Part shown: one piece after another, positions 56,919 to 64,000 of the stretch
Layout of the letters: each line of letters starts with the position of its first letter
Position numbering within the stretch: position 1 is the first letter of the stretch
NCBI GenBank assembly: GCA_963771295.1
Contig: CAVYTB010000011.1
Coordinates: 1-64,000 of the forward strand
Length of the DNA: 64,000 nucleotides
Direction of reading: 5' to 3'
DNA from: Acidiferrum sp963771295
GTDB taxonomy: Bacteria; Acidobacteriota; Terriglobia; Acidiferrales; UBA7541
The notes under the pieces: model-generated
What the model was told of the DNA's origin: nothing
What the model saw: only the letters and a program-made list of their open reading frames with translations
The model's database searches: none
Translations under genes and position numbers: made by a program

Positions 56919-58424
56919 CTACTCGGAGTGGTGATTGCGGGTGCGCGGTGAGTCTAGACTTAGGTCAATGTTTTTAGTTTCGGTGATGTCGGTGGCGCGG
57001 CCGGCAATGCGCAGTAGGTGCCCGGAAGAGTCACGAATGGCATATCCGCGGTCGTGAATCCAGCGTTCGGCACCGTCGGGGCGGCTAATGCGGTATTGAA
57101 CTTCGAAGAAGTCCTCGCAGGTATCACGATTGAAAAAAATCAGGGCGCGGTCGTTGTCGTCAGGATGGACTGCATCGAGCCAAGAGTGCGGGTCATCGTA
57201 AAGACTCTGGCAGGAGCGTCCCCAAACTTTTTCGTAAGCTGGGCTGACGTAAAGCATGCGCTCCTCAATGACATCAATGAGCCAGAGAACGTCGGGGAAG
57301 GCAGCGGCGATTTGTTGAAACGGTTCGCGGGCGGCGATTGAGGAGCGCTGGGCGTCGATGCGATCACGGACTTCTTCATGAAGGACATCGACAGTTTGCT
57401 GAAGGACTGCGGTCTTTCCGTCAACGATGGCCTGCATTACACAATGGAGGCCGAGAAGATCCTCCTCAACACGGCGGCGTTCGGAAACCCTGGCGGCGAT
57501 CATCAAAGGCATGGTGCAAGCAACACAGACAAAACTGGCAAGGAGGAGGGGCGCAGAGTGGCCGGCAGCGAAAGGGCCGAAGCCGGCGAGAGATCCCCAA
57601 ATAGCAAATCCACTGAGAACGACATTGGTGCCTGCGGACTCCAGGGGACAGAAACGGAATGCGGCCCAGACGGAAAAAGGCAGACAAAGGAAAGCGAGGC
57701 TGGTCCACTGCGGCCAAAGAAGTGAGGGAGGACCGAAGATAAGGACACAAAGAACGCTGAGGCCAGCGAGTAGAAGGGACAGTTCGAGAAGTTCGCCCAG
57801 CGTGGAATTGTGGCGAGCGGTTCTGAAAACGAGGACGAGAAAAGGCGTGACGGTGATCGCGCCAAGGGTATCGCCGATCCACCAGGTCATCCAGACAACG
57901 CGAAAATCGTGCCAACTGGCAAAGCCCGAGGTGCAAACGATGCAGACACCAATGGTGGCGCTGATAGCAGAAGCGAGAAAACCGGCGAGACAGACGAAAC
58001 GGAAAACGTCTTTGGTCCTGTAGAAGGCTTTGGTGCCGTTGGCGAACTGATTGACCAGGTACGCGCCCGCGAAAGCCTCGAGGGTGTTGCCGACGGCGAT
58101 GCCAGCGGAGGCGAGGATGGAGGCGTTGACATGATCATTGACGAGAAAGGCTCCTACCAGGACAGCGGGCCAAGCGCGATAGCCGAGAAGAAGAAGTGCG
58201 GCGATGGAGATGCCCGTGGGCGCCCAGAGAACGGTGGCATGGGGATTCACATGGGCGAGACCAAGACCGAACCTGCCAGAAACGTAATAGACAAAAGTGA
58301 GCAGGGAGAGCACGGCAAGATGAGAGAAGAAAGGCGAGGATGAATGACGCAGTTGCGAGCGCTCGGAAGGAACGAAAGACGAGTGCGGAACGGAAATGTG
58401 GCGCTCAGGGATCATAGGGAACAT
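56919..58424 (-). CDS. MASE1-PAS protein without an output domain
   Basis: 501 residues, ATG 58424. The N-terminus is a MASE1 membrane sensor: HATVLWAPTGISIAALLLLGYRAWPAVLVGAFLVND, VGNTLEAFAGAYLV, and WMTWWIGDTLGAITVTPFLVL with later spans. A PAS domain (about 370-490) has FPDVLWLIDVIEERMLYVSPAYEKVWGRS, HSWLDAVHPDDN and QYRISRPDGAERWIHDRGY. It then ends after ATDITETKNIDL with a short His/Arg tail. MASE1 proteins normally continue to a kinase or GGDEF domain; none follows. A truncated sensor, or one that signals by contacts with another protein. Confidence 0.9.
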   Translation of the reverse strand: MFPMIPERHISVPHSSFVPSERSQLRHSSSPFFSHLAVLSLLTFVYYVSGRFGLGLAHVNPHATVLWAPTGISIAALLLLGYRAWPAVLVGAFLVNDHVNASILASAGIAVGNTLEAFAGAYLVNQFANGTKAFYRTKDVFRFVCLAGFLASAISATIGVCIVCTSGFASWHDFRVVWMTWWIGDTLGAITVTPFLVLVFRTARHNSTLGELLELSLLLAGLSVLCVLIFGPPSLLWPQWTSLAFLCLPFSVWAAFRFCPLESAGTNVVLSGFAIWGSLAGFGPFAAGHSAPLLLASFVCVACTMPLMIAARVSERRRVEEDLLGLHCVMQAIVDGKTAVLQQTVDVLHEEVRDRIDAQRSSIAAREPFQQIAAAFPDVLWLIDVIEERMLYVSPAYEKVWGRSCQSLYDDPHSWLDAVHPDDNDRALIFFNRDTCEDFFEVQYRISRPDGAERWIHDRGYAIRDSSGHLLRIAGRATDITETKNIDLSLDSPRTRNHHSE

Positions 58425-58679
58425 TTCCTCTTGCCGAATTGCGGAGAGGCCTGTTCATACGCCTGAACCTGGTCGTGGAAGAAGGCGGAGGGAAACGCCC
58501 AAGTTGACAGGGGACAGCTATACTACCGGCGCGGAAGGGTGTCAACGGGAGAAGTTTTCAGAAGTTTTCAGTTTCCAGTTGTGGTTTTAAGTTTTAAGTA
58601 ACGAAAGAAAAAAATCAACCCCACCTGCGGTGGCAGTTGGGGTTGATGTGGAATTGCGAGTTGCAGCGGCGCGGTACTC
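58425..58679. other. Intergenic region with terminator
   Basis: Between MASE1-PAS and the oxidoreductase, both on the minus strand. Only a terminator hairpin at its right end is recognised. Confidence 0.5.
58606..58647 (-). terminator. Rho-independent terminator of the Gfo/Idh/MocA gene
   Basis: On the minus strand: ATCAACCCCAACTGCC, loop ACCGCAGG, TGGGGTTGAT, then seven T. The ten-base perfect stem lies about 30 bases after the stop at 58680. It probably ends the oxidoreductase transcript. Confidence 0.8.
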
Positions 58680-60263
58680 TTACCAACCGGTGCGATATTG
58701 GCGGCTTAGGTACTGATTGGCTTCGGGGAAGTTGGTGACGCGCATGGAAGCACTGTCGTACGCGATTTTTCTTCCGGCGCGCAGAGAAACGACACCGAGG
58801 AGCATCACTTCTGTGAGTTGGGTAGCGTAAGAGAAAGGAGAAGCGGCCTGGCCGTGACCCTTCCCCGTGGCGACCCAGTTGAGTTCATGATCTTCGCCGT
58901 CAATGCGAGGCAGCTTTTGCGCAGGCATCTTGACAGAATCCTGCAGTGACTTGGGCAGAAGGCGCGGGTTGGCGCCGTAAGTGTCGTGCATCAGTTTGCC
59001 CTTGCTTCCGATGATGATGGCTCCGCCTTCTTTTTTGAGTTGCTCTTCGCCGAGTTCGACGGGCTTGGGAGGAGTGAGACCGCCATCAAACCAGGTGAGT
59101 TTGACGGGAGGCATGGAACCGCGCGCGGGGAATTCGTAGAAGATGATGCTGGCGGTCGGGTAAGAAGCACCGTTGAAAGGACTGGAGACGGTTTCGACGG
59201 CGGTGGGCATACCGAGATTGAGACTGGTCATAGAGACATCGAGCAAGTGAGCACCCATGTCGCCTATGGCACCAACGCCCCAATCAACCCAGCCGCGCCA
59301 ATTGAAGGGATGATAGATGGGGTGATAGTTGATGCTGGGGCCAACGCCGAGGAAAAGATCCCAGGAGAGAGTTTGCGGGATGGGGTAGTTCCCTGCCATG
59401 GCGGCGGCGAGACGAGTGTTAACGGCAGCGGGATCCCACTTGAGAGCGTCAAGTGAACCGGAGGCTGCCTGCGGCCGAGGAACGCCCTGAGGCCAAAAAC
59501 CAACGGGCCGATCGGTCCAGACATGAACCTCGCGGACTTCGCCGATGGCGCCGGACTGAATGAGTTCGACAGCGGTTTTTGTATCGTTGAGAGAGCGCCC
59601 CTGATTGCCCATCTGAGTGGCGAGTTTGGGCTTGTCCTTGGCCTTAGTGGCGAGTTTGCGGCACTCATCAACAGACCAGCAGAGCGGCTTCTGAACATAG
59701 ACGTGCTTGTCTAGATCCATGGCAGCCAGAGCGATGGGCGCATGCATGTGATCGGGAGTGGCGACGACGATGCCGTCGATGTCCTTTTGCTGCTCAAGCA
59801 TTTTGCGATAGTCGGAATAGCGCTTGGCTTTGGGAAGAAGATCGTTTTTGAGATGAAGAATATTGTCGAGGCGAGCCTTGGCCTTGGCAGCATCAGCAGC
59901 GGACATGGGCTTAACCGCGCCGCTGGCATCGGGATGATCGATATGCTGCTGGAGGTTGGAGGCATCGGTATCGAGACGAGAAAGCTTCTCATCGGTGTAA
60001 CCCCAGTCCACATCGCAGAGCGCGACGATATTCTGACTGGCGAGATTAATGAGATTGCTGCGACCCATGCCGCCGACGCCGACACAGGCAACGTTCATGG
60101 TGTCGCTGGGAGGAACAAAACCGCGACCGAGAACATGGCGAGGCAGGATGGTGAAGGCAGCACCGGTGACAGCAGCTTTGGTGATGAAGTCACGGCGCGA
60201 AACTTCGTTTTTTTCCTCCGTTAAATCGATATTCTTGCTGGGTTCGTTACTTTTCTCACTCAT
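58680..60263 (-). CDS. Gfo/Idh/MocA oxidoreductase with Tat signal
   Basis: 527 residues, ATG 60263. A twin-arginine signal follows a charged N-terminus: EVSRRDFITKAAVTGAAFTILP. The Rossmann domain has MNVACVGVGGMGRSNLINLAS, DIDGIVVATPDHMHAPIALAAMD and HVYVQKPLCWSVDECRKL, the EKP-like motif (here QKP). The C-terminal alpha/beta domain has GAIGDMGAHLLDVS and KLTWFDGGLTPP. Proteins like this use bound NAD(P) in sugar metabolism; exported forms exist in acidobacteria and planctomycetes. Substrate unknown. Confidence 0.9.
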   Translation of the reverse strand: MSEKSNEPSKNIDLTEEKNEVSRRDFITKAAVTGAAFTILPRHVLGRGFVPPSDTMNVACVGVGGMGRSNLINLASQNIVALCDVDWGYTDEKLSRLDTDASNLQQHIDHPDASGAVKPMSAADAAKAKARLDNILHLKNDLLPKAKRYSDYRKMLEQQKDIDGIVVATPDHMHAPIALAAMDLDKHVYVQKPLCWSVDECRKLATKAKDKPKLATQMGNQGRSLNDTKTAVELIQSGAIGEVREVHVWTDRPVGFWPQGVPRPQAASGSLDALKWDPAAVNTRLAAAMAGNYPIPQTLSWDLFLGVGPSINYHPIYHPFNWRGWVDWGVGAIGDMGAHLLDVSMTSLNLGMPTAVETVSSPFNGASYPTASIIFYEFPARGSMPPVKLTWFDGGLTPPKPVELGEEQLKKEGGAIIIGSKGKLMHDTYGANPRLLPKSLQDSVKMPAQKLPRIDGEDHELNWVATGKGHGQAASPFSYATQLTEVMLLGVVSLRAGRKIAYDSASMRVTNFPEANQYLSRQYRTGW

Positions 60264-60854
60264 CAGGGCTCCTTTGGAACGCCGCGGACATTATGACCCT
60301 GCGAGGGAAAGTTTGCGAAGAAGAAAAGTGCAGGGTTGAGGAATTCTTGGGAGGAGAGGTAACGAGAGTGGATTGGGTTCGGGAGGTAGCGCGGAGGCGA
60401 CAGACACAGGCCTTCAGCTGACCTTATTTGTTTTCGAGCCGAAAATAGTCCGCAAATGCGAGGCGACGCAAGGTTTGTAAGCGGAAAATTTCCAGAATCG
60501 CCGAGCGCGACGATGCGCCCATTGCTGGCAGTCGTCTTTCGTGACAGAGGCGCACGTTCGGGCAAGCGTAAAGATATCAAAAATAAGGGGGTTTTTAGGA
60601 GTTCGTGCAGGATTTTTGACAAAATCGGGGAAAGTAGGGGCCAAGAAGTGCAAAGTTTTGCACACCGAAGGCAGCAAAGGAAGGCTAAGGTCGCGCTAAG
60701 CGCCTGAAACGGTTGGAGATGTGGAGAAAACGACGCGCCCAAATTCTGGCAGGCGGCATGCTGAACTGGACTCCATCTGTCCAGAATGAATTTCGGGTGT
60801 GCCCCAGAAACCCCCGACAGATGATTCCGGGCAGGACGACTAGATGGAGGATGG
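60264..60854. other. Divergent intergenic region
   Basis: About 590 bases between the oxidoreductase and the PEP-CTERM gene, transcribed away from each other. It should hold two promoters. Low-quality frames on both strands were rejected; no repeat identified. Confidence 0.4.
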
Positions 60855-61874
60855 ATGAGCTCTAGAAAAAACACCTTCTCTGCTGTGTTGATCGGGCTGT
60901 TCGTGGTGGGCGGTCTGGCACCGGCGGTAATGGGCCAGTTGCCGACACTGACGGCAGCCGGAATGGCGGATGGATTTACTCTCACCACATTTGCGACGAC
61001 GAACCCGGGTAACACGGGATGTTGCGCGGGGCCGTTCGGCGTAGCCGTGGCTTCCTCAGGTAACATCATTGTCGCGAACGGCGCCGGTAACCGGTACGTA
61101 TTCGCGGACACCGATGGACAGACGGTGGGAACGGCGTTGTTCACGCAACCGAGCAACTCGTTCACCGCTGCCTATGCGACCGCAGGCGGCCAAGCATACG
61201 GCGTACAGGACGGGCACTTTGTCCAATTCAACCCCAACGGTACGGTTAATCATGTGTTAACTGGAGTCACAACCGGCGTTGACCTAGGTATGTGGGGGAA
61301 CCCTGTAACTGGTCATATCGAGGCAAGTAGCGGATCCGGTCTTATCGACATTAATCCTCTCGCCAACGGGGGGACGGGTTCGTTTCGAGTGATCAACGCG
61401 AGCGGAGACGGGGATGGCGTTTCTGTCTCGCCCGACGGAAAGACCGTATATAGCGAGCAGGGCGACATTCGAGGGTACGACATTGCGACTGGCACTCAGG
61501 TGTTCAGCTCTTCACCCGCTGGATTTCCGAGCCCCGACGGCACAGGGGTGATCAGCAGCACGAATAACCTGGATGGCGACATCATCGTCAACAATAATAA
61601 CGGCGAAGTGGATTTACTGGATCCAGTGACGAAGCTCGTGACCATAATCGCGACGGGAGGTTCCCGCGGCGACTACTCTTCACCCGATACCAACAACGGG
61701 ACGCTGTTCCTTGATTACGCCGACGTGGTTGGGCGGCTGTCGTGCGGAGCGGACTGCAGCATCGGTGGTCCGCCACCTCCGCCACCGACGCCAGAGCCTG
61801 CCAGCTTGATTCTGCTGGGCACTGGCCTGGCAGCATTGGCTGGATTCAAAAAGAAGAAGCTAAACCAGGCCTAG
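60855..61874 (+). CDS. PEP-CTERM sorting-domain secreted protein
   Basis: 339 residues, ATG 60855 with GGAGG just upstream. The N-terminal signal peptide is KNTFSAVLIGLFVVGGLAPAVMG. The mature domain has NHL/beta-propeller-like segments: GPFGVAVASSGNIIVANG, DGVSVSPDGKTVYSEQGDI and NNLDGDIIVNNNNGEVDLLDP. The C-terminus is PPPPPPTPEPASLILLGTGL followed by AALAGFKKKK, a classical PEP-CTERM sorting signal for an exosortase. It should be a surface protein tied to exopolysaccharide. No exosortase gene is in the window. Confidence 0.92.
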   Translation: MSSRKNTFSAVLIGLFVVGGLAPAVMGQLPTLTAAGMADGFTLTTFATTNPGNTGCCAGPFGVAVASSGNIIVANGAGNRYVFADTDGQTVGTALFTQPSNSFTAAYATAGGQAYGVQDGHFVQFNPNGTVNHVLTGVTTGVDLGMWGNPVTGHIEASSGSGLIDINPLANGGTGSFRVINASGDGDGVSVSPDGKTVYSEQGDIRGYDIATGTQVFSSSPAGFPSPDGTGVISSTNNLDGDIIVNNNNGEVDLLDPVTKLVTIIATGGSRGDYSSPDTNNGTLFLDYADVVGRLSCGADCSIGGPPPPPPTPEPASLILLGTGLAALAGFKKKKLNQA

Positions 61875-61883
61875 CTTTATCCC

Positions 61884-61934
61884 AAACAGGGGGCTGGCGC
61901 GGAAAGTGCGCTTGCCCCCTGTTTGCATTTTTGG
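61884..61934 (+). terminator. Rho-independent terminator of the PEP-CTERM gene
   Basis: AAACAGGGGGC, loop, GCCCCCTGTTT, then GCATTTTTGG. Eleven-base stem with a short T-run, ten bases after the PEP-CTERM stop. Confidence 0.8.
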
Positions 61935-62035
61935 TTGGATGGATGCCGCGGGAATTGGACCTGCGGTTCGCTCGATAACGAGGAAAAAGCAGATTCCTCA
62001 CGCCGCAGACTGCGTTCGACACGACAAAACGAAAA

Positions 62036-62063
62036 GCGGATCCCTAGCTGCGCTCGGGATGAC
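62036..62063. repeat. REP-like palindrome shared with 55347
   Basis: GCGGATCCCTAGCTGCGCTC then GGGATGAC; differs by two bases from the copy at 55347-55374. A decayed third copy lies at about 61988-62022. The outer TCCC/GGGA and central AGCTGCGCT form an imperfect palindrome. Confidence 0.6.
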
Positions 62064-62146
62064 AAGCGGTTTTTCCGCAAGGGGTCTCGCGACGAGTGGT
62101 GCCGTGAGAAGATTCCTTTGGCGGCGGCACGAAGAAGGAGAGTTAC

Positions 62147-63334
62147 GTGTTGCGAAGAATGATGCTCGGAATTGTTTGCGCTTTGGTGGCACTCGCTGCG
62201 GCGGCGCCGGCGCGCGGGGATTCCACTTCGAGCTACAAGAAGCAGGTGGCGGGAGGACCAGTGGCGCAGGCGATTGGCGCAGCAGTCGATGCACTGGATG
62301 CCGGGGATCTGAAGAGAGCTGAGGTGGCGAGCATGAAAGCGCTGACGCTCGTGCCGGACGAGCCGCACGCGTTGGCACTGTTGGCAGAAATAGAAATGCG
62401 TCAGGGACACACGGCGAATGCGCTGAAGTATCTGCAGACGGCGGTGGCGAAAAATCCCAAGAGCGCGGTCGCGGAAGAAGCGATGGGACGGTATCTGAAC
62501 GAGAACCGAGAGTATCCGGCGGCGGAGTCGGCGTTGAGGAAAGCGATTCTGCTGGACCCGAAGTGGGCGGCGGCGCAAATATCGCTGGGAGATTTTTGTC
62601 TGCAGCAAGGCAATGCCGGGGGAGCATTGGCAGCGTATCGGGAAGCAGTTGCGGTGGATCCGAAGAATGGAATGGCACATCTGGCCTTGGGACTGGGGAT
62701 GGCGGCCGCGGGCGACGCAAAAGACTCCGAGAAGGAGCTACGAACGGCCGCTAGCCTGATGCCGAATTCGGCTCGGCCGCATGTGGCGTTGGGAAATTTG
62801 CTATCGCTGGAGGGGCAAGATGGTGAGGCCATCAGCGAGTATCAAACGGCGCTAAAACTGGACCCGAGGAACGCGGGAACTTATGTGCTGTTGGGAATGG
62901 CGCAAAAGAAGAGCGGGCACGTGGACCTAGCGGAGAAGGCGTACCGGCAAGCATTGGAGATTGATTCGAAAAATGTGGTGGCGCTGACCAATCTGGCGTG
63001 GATTGCGATGATGAGTCCTGGGAGTGCGGCGGAAGCGCTCGACTACGCGAAGAAAGCTGCAGCAGAGGCACCGAAGATGGGGCCAGTGCTGGATGCGCTG
63101 GGGTGGGCGTACCACGTGAATGGCGAGAATGAAATGGCCAGCCAAGCGCTGAAGCGAGGAGTGGCGGTGGCTCCGGAGGATCCGAGGCTCTTGTATCACC
63201 TTGCAGTGGTATATGGAGCGCAAGGGCACAAACAAGAGGAACAGGCGACGCTGAGGAAGGCGCTGGCCACGAACAAGCCGTTCCCGGAGATGGATGATGC
63301 GAAGTCACGGCTGGCAGGTAAAGGAGTTTCGTGA
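62147..63334 (+). CDS. Secreted TPR-repeat protein
   Basis: 395 residues from GTG 62147, six bases after AAGGAG. The signal peptide is MMLGIVCALVALAAAAPARG (near the N-terminus). At least eight TPR units: AALAYLQTAV-type segments such as GHTANALKYLQTAVAKNP, YPAAESALRKAILLDPKW, GNAGGALAAYREAVAVDPKN, GQDGEAISEYQTALKLDPRN, GHVDLAEKAYRQALEIDSKN, GENEMASQALKRGVAVAPED and GHKQEEQATLRKALATN. A periplasmic scaffold. It lies 270 bases downstream of the PEP-CTERM gene, on the same strand, past a terminator; TPR proteins are commonly linked to exopolysaccharide and PEP-CTERM systems. Confidence 0.85.
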   Translation: MLRRMMLGIVCALVALAAAAPARGDSTSSYKKQVAGGPVAQAIGAAVDALDAGDLKRAEVASMKALTLVPDEPHALALLAEIEMRQGHTANALKYLQTAVAKNPKSAVAEEAMGRYLNENREYPAAESALRKAILLDPKWAAAQISLGDFCLQQGNAGGALAAYREAVAVDPKNGMAHLALGLGMAAAGDAKDSEKELRTAASLMPNSARPHVALGNLLSLEGQDGEAISEYQTALKLDPRNAGTYVLLGMAQKKSGHVDLAEKAYRQALEIDSKNVVALTNLAWIAMMSPGSAAEALDYAKKAAAEAPKMGPVLDALGWAYHVNGENEMASQALKRGVAVAPEDPRLLYHLAVVYGAQGHKQEEQATLRKALATNKPFPEMDDAKSRLAGKGVS

Positions 63335-63496
63335 AGTAGAGAGAAGCCGCTGATCCCGACCGTTACGATTCCTCCCCTGCGCATGCTTTTCTGAATTGCC
63401 GACGTCTAATATATTGTTGGTGCCCGCTGTCGATCCCACCAGTTGCCGTTCGATCTACCCATGGAAGTAGAAAAACAAAATAGGAGGAGAGATACA

Positions 63497-63916
63497 ATGC
63501 GATGCCTGGTGATCGTCAAAGCGAATAAAGACTCCGAGGCAGGGGCGCTGCCCAGCCAGGAGCTGCTCACAGCCATGGGCAAGTTCAATGAACAGTTGGT
63601 GCAGGCAGGAGTGATGCTGGCGGCTGACGGGTTGCATCCGAGTTCGAAGGGCAAGAGGGTGAAATTTCCTGGGGGAAAGCTGACGGTAATCGACGGGCCC
63701 TTTGCCGAGACGAAGGAGTTGATCGCGGGCTTCTGGATCTGGCGGGTGAAATCAATAGACGAAGCGTTGGAGTGGCTAAAACGGAGCCCGTTCGGCGACG
63801 GAGCGGAACTGGAAATCCGGCCGATCTTTGAAGCCGAGGAATTCGGGAAGATAGTTACGCCGGAGATGCAGGAGCGGGAAGCCAGGATGCGGAAACAAAT
63901 GGAAACCCAAAAGTAA
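63497..63916 (+). CDS. YCII-related (DGPF) family protein
   Basis: 139 residues from ATG 63497, with TAGGAGG just before. The YCII/DGPF domain is MRCLVIVKANKDSEAGALPS, LLTAMGKFNEQLVQAGVMLAADGLHPSSKG, LTVIDGPFAETKELIAGFWIW and VKSIDEALEWLKRSP. The DGPF motif is intact. The fold is ferredoxin-like, often next to ECF sigma-factor genes and thought to have a small-molecule role; activity not known. The upstream frame to 63443 is not used. Confidence 0.88.
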   Translation: MRCLVIVKANKDSEAGALPSQELLTAMGKFNEQLVQAGVMLAADGLHPSSKGKRVKFPGGKLTVIDGPFAETKELIAGFWIWRVKSIDEALEWLKRSPFGDGAELEIRPIFEAEEFGKIVTPEMQEREARMRKQMETQK

Positions 63917-64000
63917 CAGCCGGTTTGCGCCGGACGAGCAGCGGGGACGCCCCGGAAGATGGCGGCGTAAGGCCGCCGCCAGAGAGAAGAGGCATGAAAG

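Noticed and set aside
1..64000. tRNA, rRNA, prophage or integron genes
   Set aside because: No convincing cloverleaf, rRNA stretch, integrase or phage structural gene was found; absence is not proof without a covariance search.

Overview
The window looks like chromosomal DNA of an Acidobacteriota bacterium (Terriglobia/Acidobacteriales-like), probably from a metagenome or long-read assembly. This rests on recognised protein types, not on a database search: a long MacB/FtsX-type 'ADOP' permease, a MASE1-PAS protein, many NarL-like receivers and HisKA_3 kinases, a PEP-CTERM protein, YXWGXW, DUF3147 and DUF6496-like proteins, and palindromic intergenic repeats of a kind I associate with this phylum. 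No rRNA, tRNA or CRISPR array was seen.

Layout. 1-4.6 kb is an accessory zone of small orphan genes (zinc-finger protein, CTG-start receiver, GIY-YIG-like protein, hypotheticals) with three decayed copies of one short repeat. 4.64-9.71 kb is a nested group II intron locus: two nearly full-length introns with broken RT/maturase ORFs sit inside the domain I remnant of a third intron. 9.7-12.3 kb has a DUF1398 protein and a DyP peroxidase-encapsulin nanocompartment operon. 12.5-17.8 kb has an ADOP permease, a TPR remnant and a decayed ISKra4-like element. 17.9-24 kb has a divergent VOC/MarR pair with an operator-like palindrome, a His-rich protein, a HAD-HerA/DUF87 fusion and two secreted proteins. 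24.1-37.9 kb is a signalling island: a REC-histidine kinase, a ~2,100-residue poly-HAMP hybrid kinase with eleven 276-bp tandem units, a receiver-only protein, the DNA end-binding protein Ku, and a 1,421-residue protein with two kinase cores.

38-49.5 kb holds housekeeping and stress genes: NRAMP-like transporter, paired DUF3147 membrane proteins, pyrophosphatase, a glycosyltransferase-debranching enzyme operon, an ECF sigma factor, small zinc and receiver-like proteins, an acetamidase/formamidase and a Nudix hydrolase. 49.8-64 kb holds a frameshifted pyruvate dehydrogenase E1, an SDR with His in place of the catalytic Tyr, NDH-2, a CPBP-like protein lacking its Glu pair, MASE1-PAS, a Tat-exported Gfo/Idh/MocA protein, a PEP-CTERM protein, a TPR protein and a YciI-like protein.

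Single-base indels pile up in the introns, the IS, the HAMP array with its neighbour, and aceE, while genes of up to 4.3 kb elsewhere are open. Inside the HAMP array sister repeats show exactly which base is gained or lost. This looks more like unpolished sequence in repeated loci than wholesale pseudogenisation, but reads are needed to decide.
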